Shown here piece by piece: positions 1 through 7,180 of a DNA stretch of 10,121 nt (position 1 is its first letter; each line of letters starts with the position of its first letter). The translations under genes and the position numbers were made by a program. Origin of the DNA: Chloroflexota bacterium (lineage in GTDB: Bacteria; Chloroflexota; Dormibacteria; Dormibacterales; Dormibacteraceae); NCBI GenBank assembly GCA_005880525.1, contig VBFW01000011.1, positions 1 to 10,121 of the forward strand. Direction: 5' to 3'. Below the pieces are notes generated by a model. It made no database searches. It had not been told where the DNA came from and worked only from the letters and a program-made list of their open reading frames with translations.

Positions 1-1
1 G

Positions 2-691
2 GCAGTGCTGCTCGGCGTGGCCATCGCACTGGCCGTGAGCGCAGTCGGCGCGCTCGCTATCGGCGTCGACTCAAGGTCGCGATTCGGGATCACGCTGGGT
101 GAGGCGGTCTTTGTCATCGCCCTCGCCGCGATGCGCGTCTTCCTCGTCACCAGCTCGGGTCCTCTGCGCCGCCGCCGCGCTTTCGATCCCGACCGCGTTC
201 GCGATGCGCCGCGGCAATCCCTCGGCTGGCCGTACTGGCTAGTGCTTGGGTCGCTGGTCCTCTCCGCTGCCTCTCTGGTGCCGGCCTGGCTGACGTTCCT
301 GGACAACGGCAAGCACGCGACCGCAACGGCGGCCACCTACGCGTTGTGGCTCGCAATCGCCGTGGTCGGCCTGGCCGCCGCGGCGCTGCCGGTCGGCCGC
401 TACAAGGATGGATCGCTTCGTGCCTCGAGCTGGCTTGCGCTGCTGCCCGACCGGCTCGAGTCGGCGGGCCAGAACGTGCTCGGGCGCTACGTCGTCAACC
501 CAGCGGTGCGCATCGTCGAAGGCACCGAGCGGCTGGTGCCGGCCGCTGACACTGCGGTCGGCCGCATCTCGCATCTATCTGGTCGCTACACGGTGGCTGC
601 TCTTCACGCGGGTGACGTGGGAGTGCTCGTCGTGATGGCTGTGCTCCTATCGCTGTTGGTGGCGCTGCTGTCGCCAGGGGTCCTCCGATGA
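2..691 (+). CDS. nuoL: NADH-quinone oxidoreductase subunit L-like protein, C-terminal part (5' end outside window)
   Basis: This is the C-terminal ~230 residues of a membrane protein. The frame is open to the left edge, so the start lies outside and the GTG at 5 is probably internal. Hydrophobic segments lie roughly at residues 1-20, 30-50, 75-97, 108-130 and 203-226. Between the last two is an amphipathic, charged stretch with several Arg and Glu, the layout expected for the lateral-helix end of NuoL (ND5), the distal antiporter-like subunit of complex I, which is normally over 600 residues. The catalytic antiporter core is not in the window, so no pump residues can be checked. It overlaps the next gene by ATGA (688-691), which indicates translational coupling. 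The call rests on position before NuoM/NuoN-like genes and on topology, not on a strong motif; another Mrp/ND5-type subunit is possible. Confidence 0.72.
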   Translation, partial: AVLLGVAIALAVSAVGALAIGVDSRSRFGITLGEAVFVIALAAMRVFLVTSSGPLRRRRAFDPDRVRDAPRQSLGWPYWLVLGSLVLSAASLVPAWLTFLDNGKHATATAATYALWLAIAVVGLAAAALPVGRYKDGSLRASSWLALLPDRLESAGQNVLGRYVVNPAVRIVEGTERLVPAADTAVGRISHLSGRYTVAALHAGDVGVLVVMAVLLSLLVALLSPGVLR

Positions 692-2298
692 CCGCGGCCA
701 TGCTGTACGCGTTCGCAGCGCTGACGCGCCCGTCGCCGGCGCCGTCGACGGTGCCGGGTGCGAACATCTTCACCTCGGCGTTCATCCTCAGCATCGGCAT
801 CTGGGCGCCGGTCCTGATGGCGTTCGTGATCGGCGTGTTGCCGAACCCGCGCGGGCGCTACGACACGCTGATCAAACAGATCGCGTTCTTCACCAACCTG
901 ATCGTGCTTTTCATCCTCTTCGTCGCCTACAACCAGTTCCAGAACTTTCTGCCCACCTTGCAGTACGAAGAGAACCGGCAGTGGCTGCCCGCGATCGGCG
1001 CCGCGTATCACCTTGGGGTCGACGGGCCGGGAATCCTGATGCTGATGCTGTCCGCCCTGGTCGGCATCATCTCGGTGCTCGCGTCAACGGGCATTCGCAC
1101 GCGTGTGCGCTCGTATTTCGCGCTGCTGCTGCTGGCGCAGTCATGCGTGACCGGCGCGATCGCTGCGCACGACCTTTTCGTGCTCGTGCTGTTCTGGTCC
1201 GCGGCGACAGTGCCGCTTGCGCTGCTGATCCTCGGGTGGGGAGGACCTCGACGGGATGCTGCCGCGTGGCGGCTGGTCGGGTATTGGGGGGCGGGCACTG
1301 TTGCGCTCGTGCTGGCGGTGGCCGGGATCTACGTCGCGACCGGCGGCACGAGCTTCGACATGGAAGTCGTGCTGAAGGCACCTCTTGGCGCTCGGGCCGA
1401 GGTCATCATCGGGCTGGCCCTGGTGATCGCCACCGCGACGCGCCTGCCGCTGTTCCCGCTGCACGGCTGGGTCCGCGACGTCTATTCGGACGCGCCGATC
1501 GGCGTGGTGGTGGTCCTGGCGAGCAGCGCGTCGCGGCTGGGTGCCTACGTCCTTCTACGTGTCCTCGTGGCGGGCGAGCCCGACGGCGCGAAATTGCTGG
1601 CGCCGCTGATCGCCGGCCTCGCCGCGATAACCGTCGTGTACGCGGCCATTGCTGCGCTGCGCTCCAGCGACATCCGGCATGCGGCGGCAAACCTCGCGCT
1701 CGTCCCGTGCGGAGTGACCGCACTCGGGCTGGCGGCGCTGACGCCGCTGTCCATCGCCGGCAGCGTGCTCTCACTCTTTGCCGGCGGCATGGCCTCGGCG
1801 CTGGTCGTGTCCGTCTTCGCCACCTTGTCCGACCGAGCGCAGACGCGAAACGCGATGGTGCTCACCGGCCTCGCCGCGCGCATGCCGAAGCTCGCGTGGC
1901 TCACGGTGCTCGCCGGGCTGGGAGTGCTCGGCGTGCCGCTCATGGCTTCGTTCACTGCCAACGAGATGACCTTTTTCGGCGCATTCAGGACGCAGCCGGT
2001 CGGCGCGTTCGCGGTGGCGGCGGGACTCGCGCTGACGGCGATCGCGGTGGCGGTCCTCATCCAGCGTGTGCTGTTCGGACCTCCGAACCCCGACGCTCCC
2101 GCTGTGTCGGACTCCTCGCTTTCTGAGACATGGTTCCTTGGCCTGATGGCAGGCGCCCTGCTGTGGGTGGGCATCGTGCCGGGCGGCCCGAAGATCCCGG
2201 GCACCGACACTCCGCTGTTCGACCCTGGCGTGGTCAACCAGATGGTGGCGAACATTCCTGAGATCGCATCCCCGTACTCAGGGACGGCGACGCCATGA
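688..2298 (+). CDS. nuoM: NADH-quinone oxidoreductase subunit M-like, divergent
   Basis: This 536-residue polytopic membrane protein is an antiporter-like proton channel subunit of complex I. NuoM family signatures are a GVDG motif before a hydrophobic helix (~110-133), RLPLFPLHGW (252-261) followed by DAP (268-270), a helix ending SRLGAYVLLR (282-291), and GVPLMASFTANEM (415-427). Length is normal for NuoM. The start is the ATG overlapping the NuoL-like stop, and its own stop overlaps the next start as ATGA. By eye alignment, residues thought essential for pumping are altered. The TM5 glutamate (E. coli E144) is Ser171, the TM7 and TM8 lysines (K234, K265) are Arg252 and Arg283, and the TM12 glutamate is displaced by one residue (Asn425-Glu426). 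The usual AYSSxxHxG segment is also degraded (DIRHAAANLALVP, 328-340). Family assignment is firm; normal pumping activity is not assured. Confidence 0.87.
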   Translation: MTAAMLYAFAALTRPSPAPSTVPGANIFTSAFILSIGIWAPVLMAFVIGVLPNPRGRYDTLIKQIAFFTNLIVLFILFVAYNQFQNFLPTLQYEENRQWLPAIGAAYHLGVDGPGILMLMLSALVGIISVLASTGIRTRVRSYFALLLLAQSCVTGAIAAHDLFVLVLFWSAATVPLALLILGWGGPRRDAAAWRLVGYWGAGTVALVLAVAGIYVATGGTSFDMEVVLKAPLGARAEVIIGLALVIATATRLPLFPLHGWVRDVYSDAPIGVVVVLASSASRLGAYVLLRVLVAGEPDGAKLLAPLIAGLAAITVVYAAIAALRSSDIRHAAANLALVPCGVTALGLAALTPLSIAGSVLSLFAGGMASALVVSVFATLSDRAQTRNAMVLTGLAARMPKLAWLTVLAGLGVLGVPLMASFTANEMTFFGAFRTQPVGAFAVAAGLALTAIAVAVLIQRVLFGPPNPDAPAVSDSSLSETWFLGLMAGALLWVGIVPGGPKIPGTDTPLFDPGVVNQMVANIPEIASPYSGTATP

Positions 2299-3710
2299 CG
2301 AAGTACCTGGTGCTGCTTCCAGAGGCGCTGGTGGTCGCAGGAGCGGTCGTCGTGCTTCTGCTCGCCAGGTTCGGCCCTTCCCGCTACAGGCGCTGGCGCA
2401 GGGCGCTTCCCGCGGTGGCGGCGCTCATCCTCCTGGCCGCCCTCGCCGTCGAGCTGCGCGTGGGCGCCGATGTCGGCTCCTACTTCGGCGGCGGGCTGCT
2501 CGTGGACCGATTCGGCCTGTTCGTGAAAGCCGCCGTGCTGCTCGCCGCCGCGGTGGGGATCGCGGTCGCGGATTGGGGCGCCGAGGACTCGATGTCGATC
2601 GGCCTCGCGATGCCGATGCTTGCCGTCTTCGGCGTGATGGTGGTCGCTTCAGGTGGGGACTTCCTGAGCGTATGGGCCGGCCTGGAGCTGGCCGGTGGGG
2701 CGGGCGTCGTGATGCTCGCGACCCGCCGGCCGGACTCAGCCTTGCGACTGCTGCTGCTCGGGGCGGCCGCGAGCGCGCTGATGCTGATCGGCCTTGCGTA
2801 CGTGTACGCCACGGCCGGCAGCGCCGACCTCGGCGCAGTGCACGCAGCTCTGCTCGGAGTCGCGCCGACGCTGCCTCTGGCCGTGCCGGTGCTCGTCCTT
2901 CTGGGAGCGCTGATCTATCGCGCTTCCCTCGCTCCGCTTCAGCTCGGCGCCGGGCACGGCCTGGCCGCGCCGAGCCCGATGAGCATCGGACTCGTGGCTG
3001 GGCTCGGTGCCGCCGCGGCGGTGGTGGCGGCGGTCAAGGTCAGCGTCGCGGTCGGCGCGGTCTCAGTTGCGTTCTCGCCCTACGTGGAGATCGTCGCCGC
3101 GGTGGCGATGGCGGGCGGCGGGGCGGGGGCTCTTGCGGCCCGCTCGCCTCGCACGCGCATAGCCTTCCTGGTCGCGGGCCAGACCGGCTGGGTCATCGCG
3201 GGCCTCGCCACACAGTTCCGCGGCGGAATCGGCGCGACGATCTTCCTGCTCGGCGCCCTGGTGGTCGCCGCCACCGCCGCCCCAGCCGCCGCAGGGGCCG
3301 CGGGCATCTCGGAGCTGGCGGTCTCCGGCCTGGGCACGCTGCGTCCCGCACGCGCCGCGGCCCTCACCCTCGCCATGCTCTCGCTCGCCGGCGCCCCGCC
3401 ACTGGCGGGATTCTTCGGCGAGTTCACGATCGGCGCAGCGCTGGCGCGGACCGGCCACCTCGAGCTGCTGGCGGTGGGCTTGCTGGGATCGCTTCTGAGC
3501 CTGGTCGCGGCGATCGGGACCGTTCGCGTCCTCTACCTGCAGAACCCGCCGGACGAAGGCCGGCGCGGCCTGGTCGCCCTGCCGGTCTGGACCCGCTTCT
3601 CGGCGTTCGGGGCGATCGCGCTGTGCGTAGTGATCGCCGGCTACGGCCTGTTCGCCAACCCGATCTCGAGCCTGGCTGACCAGGGGGCGGCGGCTCTGGG
3701 GCTTCGCTGA
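2295..3710 (+). CDS. nuoN: NADH-quinone oxidoreductase subunit N-like, divergent
   Basis: This 471-residue protein consists almost wholly of hydrophobic helices and is the third antiporter-like subunit of complex I; its length fits NuoN. Family marks are LLPEALVVAG at the N-terminus (7-16), GLEL (129-132) with the conserved TM5 glutamate Glu131, DSALRLLLLGAAASALMLIG (147-166), and SLAGAPPLAGFFGEF (363-377). Compared with E. coli NuoN as I remember it, K158 becomes Arg151, K217 becomes Arg209 and K247 is lost (around Gly238). The histidine of the VPFHxW motif is Gln216, and the TM12 lysine of the GKF motif is Glu376, which is the residue NuoM normally has there. It starts inside the NuoM stop (ATGA) and ends the operon; the next gene is 84 bp away with its own probable promoter. 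NuoN identity is supported by order and motifs, but the sequence is far from canonical. Confidence 0.85.
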   Translation: MTKYLVLLPEALVVAGAVVVLLLARFGPSRYRRWRRALPAVAALILLAALAVELRVGADVGSYFGGGLLVDRFGLFVKAAVLLAAAVGIAVADWGAEDSMSIGLAMPMLAVFGVMVVASGGDFLSVWAGLELAGGAGVVMLATRRPDSALRLLLLGAAASALMLIGLAYVYATAGSADLGAVHAALLGVAPTLPLAVPVLVLLGALIYRASLAPLQLGAGHGLAAPSPMSIGLVAGLGAAAAVVAAVKVSVAVGAVSVAFSPYVEIVAAVAMAGGGAGALAARSPRTRIAFLVAGQTGWVIAGLATQFRGGIGATIFLLGALVVAATAAPAAAGAAGISELAVSGLGTLRPARAAALTLAMLSLAGAPPLAGFFGEFTIGAALARTGHLELLAVGLLGSLLSLVAAIGTVRVLYLQNPPDEGRRGLVALPVWTRFSAFGAIALCVVIAGYGLFANPISSLADQGAAALGLR

Positions 3711-3732
3711 AAGCGCCTCGGGGGCACCTGTG

Positions 3733-3738
3733 TAGACT
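3733..3738 (+). promoter_or_regulatory. Probable -10 element (TAGACT) of the penicillin-binding protein operon
   Basis: TAGACT fits the TANNNT rule for a housekeeping -10 box and matches the hexamer in front of the SRP RNA further right. It lies in the 84-bp gap after the complex I operon and predicts a 5' leader of about 50 nt. No good -35 box is visible at the usual spacing; CTGAAA at 3707-3712 is 20 nt away. Confidence 0.42.
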
Positions 3739-3785
3739 GACCGGCGCAATCGCAATCGTCTTCTACGCGTCGCAGCAATCGTCCT

Positions 3786-3791
3786 GGAGGT
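3786..3791 (+). promoter_or_regulatory. Ribosome binding site of the penicillin-binding protein gene
   Basis: GGAGGT is a near-perfect anti-16S match. It ends only 3-4 nt before the ATG at 3795, which is short spacing, but the start is supported because no other in-frame start nearby has a comparable site. Confidence 0.6.
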
Positions 3792-3794
3792 CGC

Positions 3795-6035
3795 ATGAAA
3801 ACCCGGCCGGTCCCCCGCAGCCGGCGCCGGCTCCGTAAGGAGGCAGTCCAGTCCAAGACGCGCCGTCGCGCCCGCTCGGGCCGGGCGCACCGCGTCGGAT
3901 CACGAGCCTGGCTGCTGCGCGCCTCGCTGGTCGCCGTGATCACCATCTCGGCCGTGGGCCTGCTCGGCACGGGCGGCACGATCGGCGTCGTCGACTACTT
4001 CGCGGGCGACCTGCCATCGATCGACCAGCTTCAGTCGTCGAAGCTCGAGCAGACCACGCGCATCGTCGATCGGAATGGAAACCTGATCGCAGCCGTCTAT
4101 CACGAGAACCGCACGGTCGTGCCGCTCAGCAAGATCAGCAAGAACCTTCAGGCGGCGACCATCGACACCGAAGACCGAACGTTCTACTCCAACTCCGGCG
4201 TCGACTACCGGCGCCTGCTCATCGCGATCGTCTACGACCTCACGCACCCCTCGTCGACGCTGGGGGGTTCCACGATCACGCAGCAGGTGGTCAAGAACGA
4301 CGTCCTCGACACCGCCGAGGCGCAGAGCCGAACAGTCAGTCGCAAATTCCGCGAGCTGGTCCTCGCGGAGGAGATGGAACGCCGCTACACGAAGCAGCAG
4401 ATCCTCGAGCTGTACCTCAACACCATCAACTACGGCAACGGCGCGTGGGGTGTTGAGGCGGCGTCGGAAACGTACTTCGGCGTGCACGCCTCCGACTTGA
4501 GCTGGGCGCAGGCGACGTTCCTGGCTGGACTGCCTCAGGCGCCCGCGCTGTACGACCCGTTCGGCACGGCGGAACAGCTGCAGGCGGTGAAGCAGCGCTG
4601 GCGGCAGGTGCTGGACGGCGTGGTCGCAGTGGGTGATCTGAGCGGACGCGAGGCCGACGGCCTGTATGGCAGCGACCTGATCGAGAAGATGATCGCCGCG
4701 CACAAGGCGGCGCCACCGTCGCCGAGCCCGGTGACTGCGCATTTCGTCGACTACGTGAAGCAGTACGTGCTCCAGCGCTACGGCCCGACCGCCCTGTACG
4801 AGGGCGGCCTGACGATCACGACCACGCTGGACCTCGGCACGCAGGCGTTGGCGGACAAAGAGGTGAAGGCCGGCGTGCAGCGATATCGCTCGCGCGCGGT
4901 GAACACCGGGGCGATGCTCGTGATGAATCCCAACGACGGCGAGATCCTCGCGATGGTCGGCAGCGCCGATTACAACAACGACGCGATTCGCGGCCAGGTC
5001 AACCTGACCGGTGTTGACCCATTGGGATGGCGCGGCGTGGGATCTTCGTTCAAGGTCTACACGTATGGCGCCGCGCTCGAAGCCGGGCTGCTGACGCCCG
5101 CATCCCTTCTCAACGATGCGAACTCCGTAATCGGGGGGCACACGTTCAGCGACTGGGACGCCAAGCACGAAGGATGGATCCCGCTGCGTACCGCGCTCGC
5201 CCAGTCGCGCAATCTACCTGCCCTGTGGACGTACAGCGCGGAAGGCGGCGCGCGCGTGGCGGACTTCATGCACCGCCTGGGCGTGACGGCGTCGCTCGAG
5301 AACGTCAATGGAGTGTCGACCACGCTGGGTCACGACGCGCTGTCGATGGCGGAGCACCTGGCGGCGTACAGCGCGTTCGACAACGGCGGCTACCGAGTCA
5401 GCCCCCACTCGGTGCTGAAGGTGACCGACCCGGCTGGCAACGTGCTCGAGAGCTTCGATCCGAGCGCTGGGCGCGTGCAGGTCATATCGCCCGACCTTGC
5501 GTATCTGATGACGGACTTGCTGCGCGGCCCTGTGAAGCTTTACCTCGGTGCGCTTGGCAACCGGACGGTGGCGGGCAAATCGGGGACGACCGAGGCCTAC
5601 ACCGGCTCGATCTTCATCGGCTACACCCCGAACCTCGCAGTGGCGGCGTCGCTGATGCACATCGACGCCGGCCCCACGTGCAAGTCGGGTTACGCGCGCC
5701 TGGCCACGAACTTCCCGCCGTCCGGCTGGCAGTGCCCGACGTCGGTGCTGTTCGGCGAGGATGTTGGCATCGGCGTGTGGAAGCCCTTCCTGGACGCGTA
5801 CTACTCCTCGCATCCGTGGCCGGCCGCGTGGAAGGCGCCGTTCGGCATCGTCACGCACCAGGTGTGCAAGTACGACGGAGGGCTTGTGGGCACCGGGGGC
5901 TACACCGAGATCTTCCTGAAAGGCGTGGGTGAGCCCAACTACCAGTGCGGCGGGAATCCGTATCCGGGAGAGACTCCGTATGTTGCGCCGCTTCCAACGG
6001 CCTTGCCGTCGCCGAGTCCCAGCCCTTCGCACTGA
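3795..6035 (+). CDS. Class A (bifunctional) penicillin-binding protein: GT51 transglycosylase plus transpeptidase
   Basis: This 746-residue enzyme polymerises and cross-links peptidoglycan outside the membrane. A very basic cytoplasmic tail (1-36, rich in Arg/Lys) precedes one membrane anchor (~40-66). The GT51 domain follows, with EDRTFYSNSGVD (catalytic Glu126), GGSTITQQ (157-164), RKFREL (Glu187) and LYLNTINYGNGAWGVEAAS (206-224). The transpeptidase domain has all three motifs: SSFK with nucleophile Ser417, SRN (471-473) and KSGT (595-598). In the first GT51 motif the usual histidine is Asn133. After the catalytic core, about 120 residues contain four cysteines (629, 647, 691, 718), and the end is a Pro/Ser-rich tail. 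It is preceded by GGAGGT and a TAGACT promoter element, and it overlaps the next gene. Function is clear; whether it is the PBP1a or an actinobacterial PonA type cannot be decided here. Confidence 0.96.
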   Translation: MKTRPVPRSRRRLRKEAVQSKTRRRARSGRAHRVGSRAWLLRASLVAVITISAVGLLGTGGTIGVVDYFAGDLPSIDQLQSSKLEQTTRIVDRNGNLIAAVYHENRTVVPLSKISKNLQAATIDTEDRTFYSNSGVDYRRLLIAIVYDLTHPSSTLGGSTITQQVVKNDVLDTAEAQSRTVSRKFRELVLAEEMERRYTKQQILELYLNTINYGNGAWGVEAASETYFGVHASDLSWAQATFLAGLPQAPALYDPFGTAEQLQAVKQRWRQVLDGVVAVGDLSGREADGLYGSDLIEKMIAAHKAAPPSPSPVTAHFVDYVKQYVLQRYGPTALYEGGLTITTTLDLGTQALADKEVKAGVQRYRSRAVNTGAMLVMNPNDGEILAMVGSADYNNDAIRGQVNLTGVDPLGWRGVGSSFKVYTYGAALEAGLLTPASLLNDANSVIGGHTFSDWDAKHEGWIPLRTALAQSRNLPALWTYSAEGGARVADFMHRLGVTASLENVNGVSTTLGHDALSMAEHLAAYSAFDNGGYRVSPHSVLKVTDPAGNVLESFDPSAGRVQVISPDLAYLMTDLLRGPVKLYLGALGNRTVAGKSGTTEAYTGSIFIGYTPNLAVAASLMHIDAGPTCKSGYARLATNFPPSGWQCPTSVLFGEDVGIGVWKPFLDAYYSSHPWPAAWKAPFGIVTHQVCKYDGGLVGTGGYTEIFLKGVGEPNYQCGGNPYPGETPYVAPLPTALPSPSPSPSH

Positions 6036-6724
6036 TGCATGCGACCCGCGCCGCCATCGCGGCGAGCGTCGTCTACGTTGTCGCCGGCCTGGCGTGGGCG
6101 TGGTCGGGAGGACAGCCGGGACCACCACTTTTGGTCAGCTCCTGGATCGTGCTGGTGGCGGCGGTCGGCGCGTTCATCCCGGGCATCGCGAACCAGGTCA
6201 CGCTCGCACGCGCGTACCTCGCCGCACCGGCGCTCGTTTACGCGATGGCGCCGGGCGGATTCGGCCCGCTCGCGGTGACTGTGGCGATCGCCGGCCTGAC
6301 CGACCTTGTCGACGGCACGATCGCGCGCCGCACGCAGGGGGTCTCGAGCTTCGGCGGGGGTCTCGACCCCGTGGTGGACGGGATCTTCATCGGCGCGATG
6401 GGCATTGGGCTGACCGTGGCCGGCGCCATCCCGCTGTGGCTGGCCCTGGTCGCGGTCGCGCGCTACGTCCTGCCGGCAGCGGCCGGGGCGGTGATCATGC
6501 TGGGTCGCAAGCACGTCGACTTTCGTCACACGCTGACCGGCCAGATCTCGACCACGCTCAACCTCGTGCTGATCGGCGGAGTGGCGCTCCTCCGCGGGCT
6601 GAATCTCGATCCGAAAAATCTTGTGCTCGGCGCAGAGATCGTGATCCCGGTCGCCACAGTGGCCACGTTTGTGCACCTCGCACTCGCGCTGAGGCGGTGG
6701 GCTAAGGCAACCGGCCCCGCGTAG
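6035..6724 (+). CDS. CDP-alcohol phosphatidyltransferase family membrane protein
   Basis: This 229-residue integral membrane enzyme transfers a phosphoalcohol from a CDP-linked donor to an acceptor alcohol in phospholipid synthesis. The complete family motif DG(x)2AR(x)8G(x)3D(x)3D is present: Asp93-Gly94, Ala97-Arg98, Gly107, Asp111 and Asp115, with the extra upstream Asp90. Ahead of it is NQVTLARAYLAAP (53-65), which resembles the NxxTxxR entry of PgsA-like enzymes. Hydrophobic helices precede and follow the motif. The ATG at 6035 is chosen because it overlaps the penicillin-binding protein stop as TGATG, suggesting coupled translation; an in-frame ATG at 5945 would lie deep in the upstream gene. 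The acceptor (glycerol phosphate, inositol phosphate or other) cannot be told from sequence. The extra N-terminal helices make it somewhat longer than a typical PgsA. The stop codon TAG is also the first three bases of a TAGACT element. Confidence 0.9.
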   Translation: MHATRAAIAASVVYVVAGLAWAWSGGQPGPPLLVSSWIVLVAAVGAFIPGIANQVTLARAYLAAPALVYAMAPGGFGPLAVTVAIAGLTDLVDGTIARRTQGVSSFGGGLDPVVDGIFIGAMGIGLTVAGAIPLWLALVAVARYVLPAAAGAVIMLGRKHVDFRHTLTGQISTTLNLVLIGGVALLRGLNLDPKNLVLGAEIVIPVATVATFVHLALALRRWAKATGPA

Positions 6725-6758
6725 ACTTGCTGCTGGCCGCGCTAAGTGGGCGCGGTGC
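6719..6758 (+). repeat. Truncated duplicate of the SRP RNA promoter and 5' end
   Basis: Positions 6719-6750 match 6792-6823 at 27 of 32 bases with no gap and an offset of 73 bp. The match consists of GCGTAGACTT, six mostly different bases, then GGCCGCGCTAAGTGGG. In the downstream copy these are the -10 region and the first 16 nt of the SRP RNA. After the shared block this copy reads CGCGGTGC, a weak continuation of the similarity (GGTGC in both) with four extra bases, and then diverges. No Alu or signal-recognition domain follows, so it is not a second functional SRP RNA. It begins over the stop codon of the phosphatidyltransferase gene. Confidence 0.8.
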
Positions 6759-6765
6759 TTCTTTA
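6737..6765 (+). terminator. Possible intrinsic terminator formed by the duplicate SRP 5' end
   Basis: CCGCGC (6737-6742) and GCGCGG (6750-6755) form a perfect 6-bp GC stem around a 7-nt loop, followed by TGCTTCTTTAT, which is moderately T-rich. It lies 13 nt after the phosphatidyltransferase stop, where the operon should end. The stem is short and the T tract broken, so this is a suggestion only. Confidence 0.4.
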
Positions 6766-6794
6766 TCGAAATCCGATCTCCATCCGGGGCGGCG

Positions 6795-6800
6795 TAGACT
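6795..6800 (+). promoter_or_regulatory. -10 element (TAGACT) of the SRP RNA gene
   Basis: TAGACT lies 8 bases in front of the predicted first base of the SRP RNA (GGCCGCGC at 6808), the right distance for a -10 box. No convincing -35 hexamer is seen at 16-18 bp. The same hexamer occurs at 6722 and at 3733. Confidence 0.6.
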
Positions 6801-6807
6801 TCGGACC

Positions 6808-7076
6808 GGCCGCGCTAAGTGGGGTGCTGGCGGTACCCTGAACCGGCAATCCGCCTTAGCCGGACCGAATTCCGTCGTTGAGGTCTGGATTCGCAGAACT
6901 GGCCGTGGGAGACGGCGTTGAAGGCTGGGACCTGCGCAGCTCGGGTCTCCGAACCCCGTCAGGTCCGGAAGGAAGCAGCGGTAAGGAGAGCTCCCGAGGG
7001 TGCCGCAGCCACCCTGGCCGGAGCCGGCGACCGCGGTGCATCTGGGGATCTTCGATCGAGGCGATGGTGCGCGGCC
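6808..7076 (+). ncRNA. ffs: Signal recognition particle RNA, large bacterial type with Alu domain
   Basis: This is the RNA scaffold of the signal recognition particle, which binds Ffh and targets nascent membrane proteins. The core GGTCCGGAAGGAAGCAGC at 6962-6979 is the universal Ffh-binding hairpin with a GGAA tetraloop at 6967-6970. Supporting stems are 6946-6950 with 6985-6989, 6940-6945 with 6993-6998, and 6932-6936 with 7004-7008. The 5' end GGCCGCGC (6808-6815) is perfectly complementary to GCGCGGCC (7069-7076), closing a ~269-nt molecule, about the length of the Bacillus scRNA. The 5' part (GCTAAGTGGGG, GCGGTACCCTGAACC, GCAATCCGCC) closely follows the Bacillus Alu domain as I remember it. 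Ends are inferred from the terminal helix and may be off by a few bases. It stands directly upstream of dnaX, as in Bacillus. Confidence 0.95.
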
Positions 7077-7126
7077 ACTTGTTTGATTTGATGATCAGAT
7101 GAAAGAGATCCAAGACGTGGCAAGCA

Positions 7127-7145
7127 GGCCGGATTCATTCCGGCC
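7127..7145 (+). other. Hairpin between the SRP RNA and dnaX
   Basis: GGCCGGA (7127-7133) and TCCGGCC (7139-7145) pair perfectly around TTCAT. No T tract follows, so it is not a clear intrinsic terminator. It could stabilise or end the SRP precursor, or lie in the dnaX leader. The rest of the gap, 7077-7126, is relatively AT-rich and I see no confident promoter in it. Confidence 0.5.
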
Positions 7146-7180
7146 GTCACCCATGCGTGCATTTCCTACCCAATCCAGAC

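Noticed and set aside
981..2126. A 381-codon alternative + frame inside nuoM
   Set aside because: Same pattern of Arg/Ala-rich shadow sequence over a frame with clear NuoM motifs.
2573..3679. A 368-codon alternative + frame inside nuoN
   Set aside because: The product is Arg/Gly-rich low complexity, typical of a GC-rich shadow frame; the NuoN-like frame has family motifs and coupled start and stop.
3900..5168. A 422-codon open frame on the minus strand inside the penicillin-binding protein gene
   Set aside because: It is antisense to a gene with all catalytic motifs, is very rich in Arg/Val/His as expected for the reverse frame of high-GC codons, and shows no domain.
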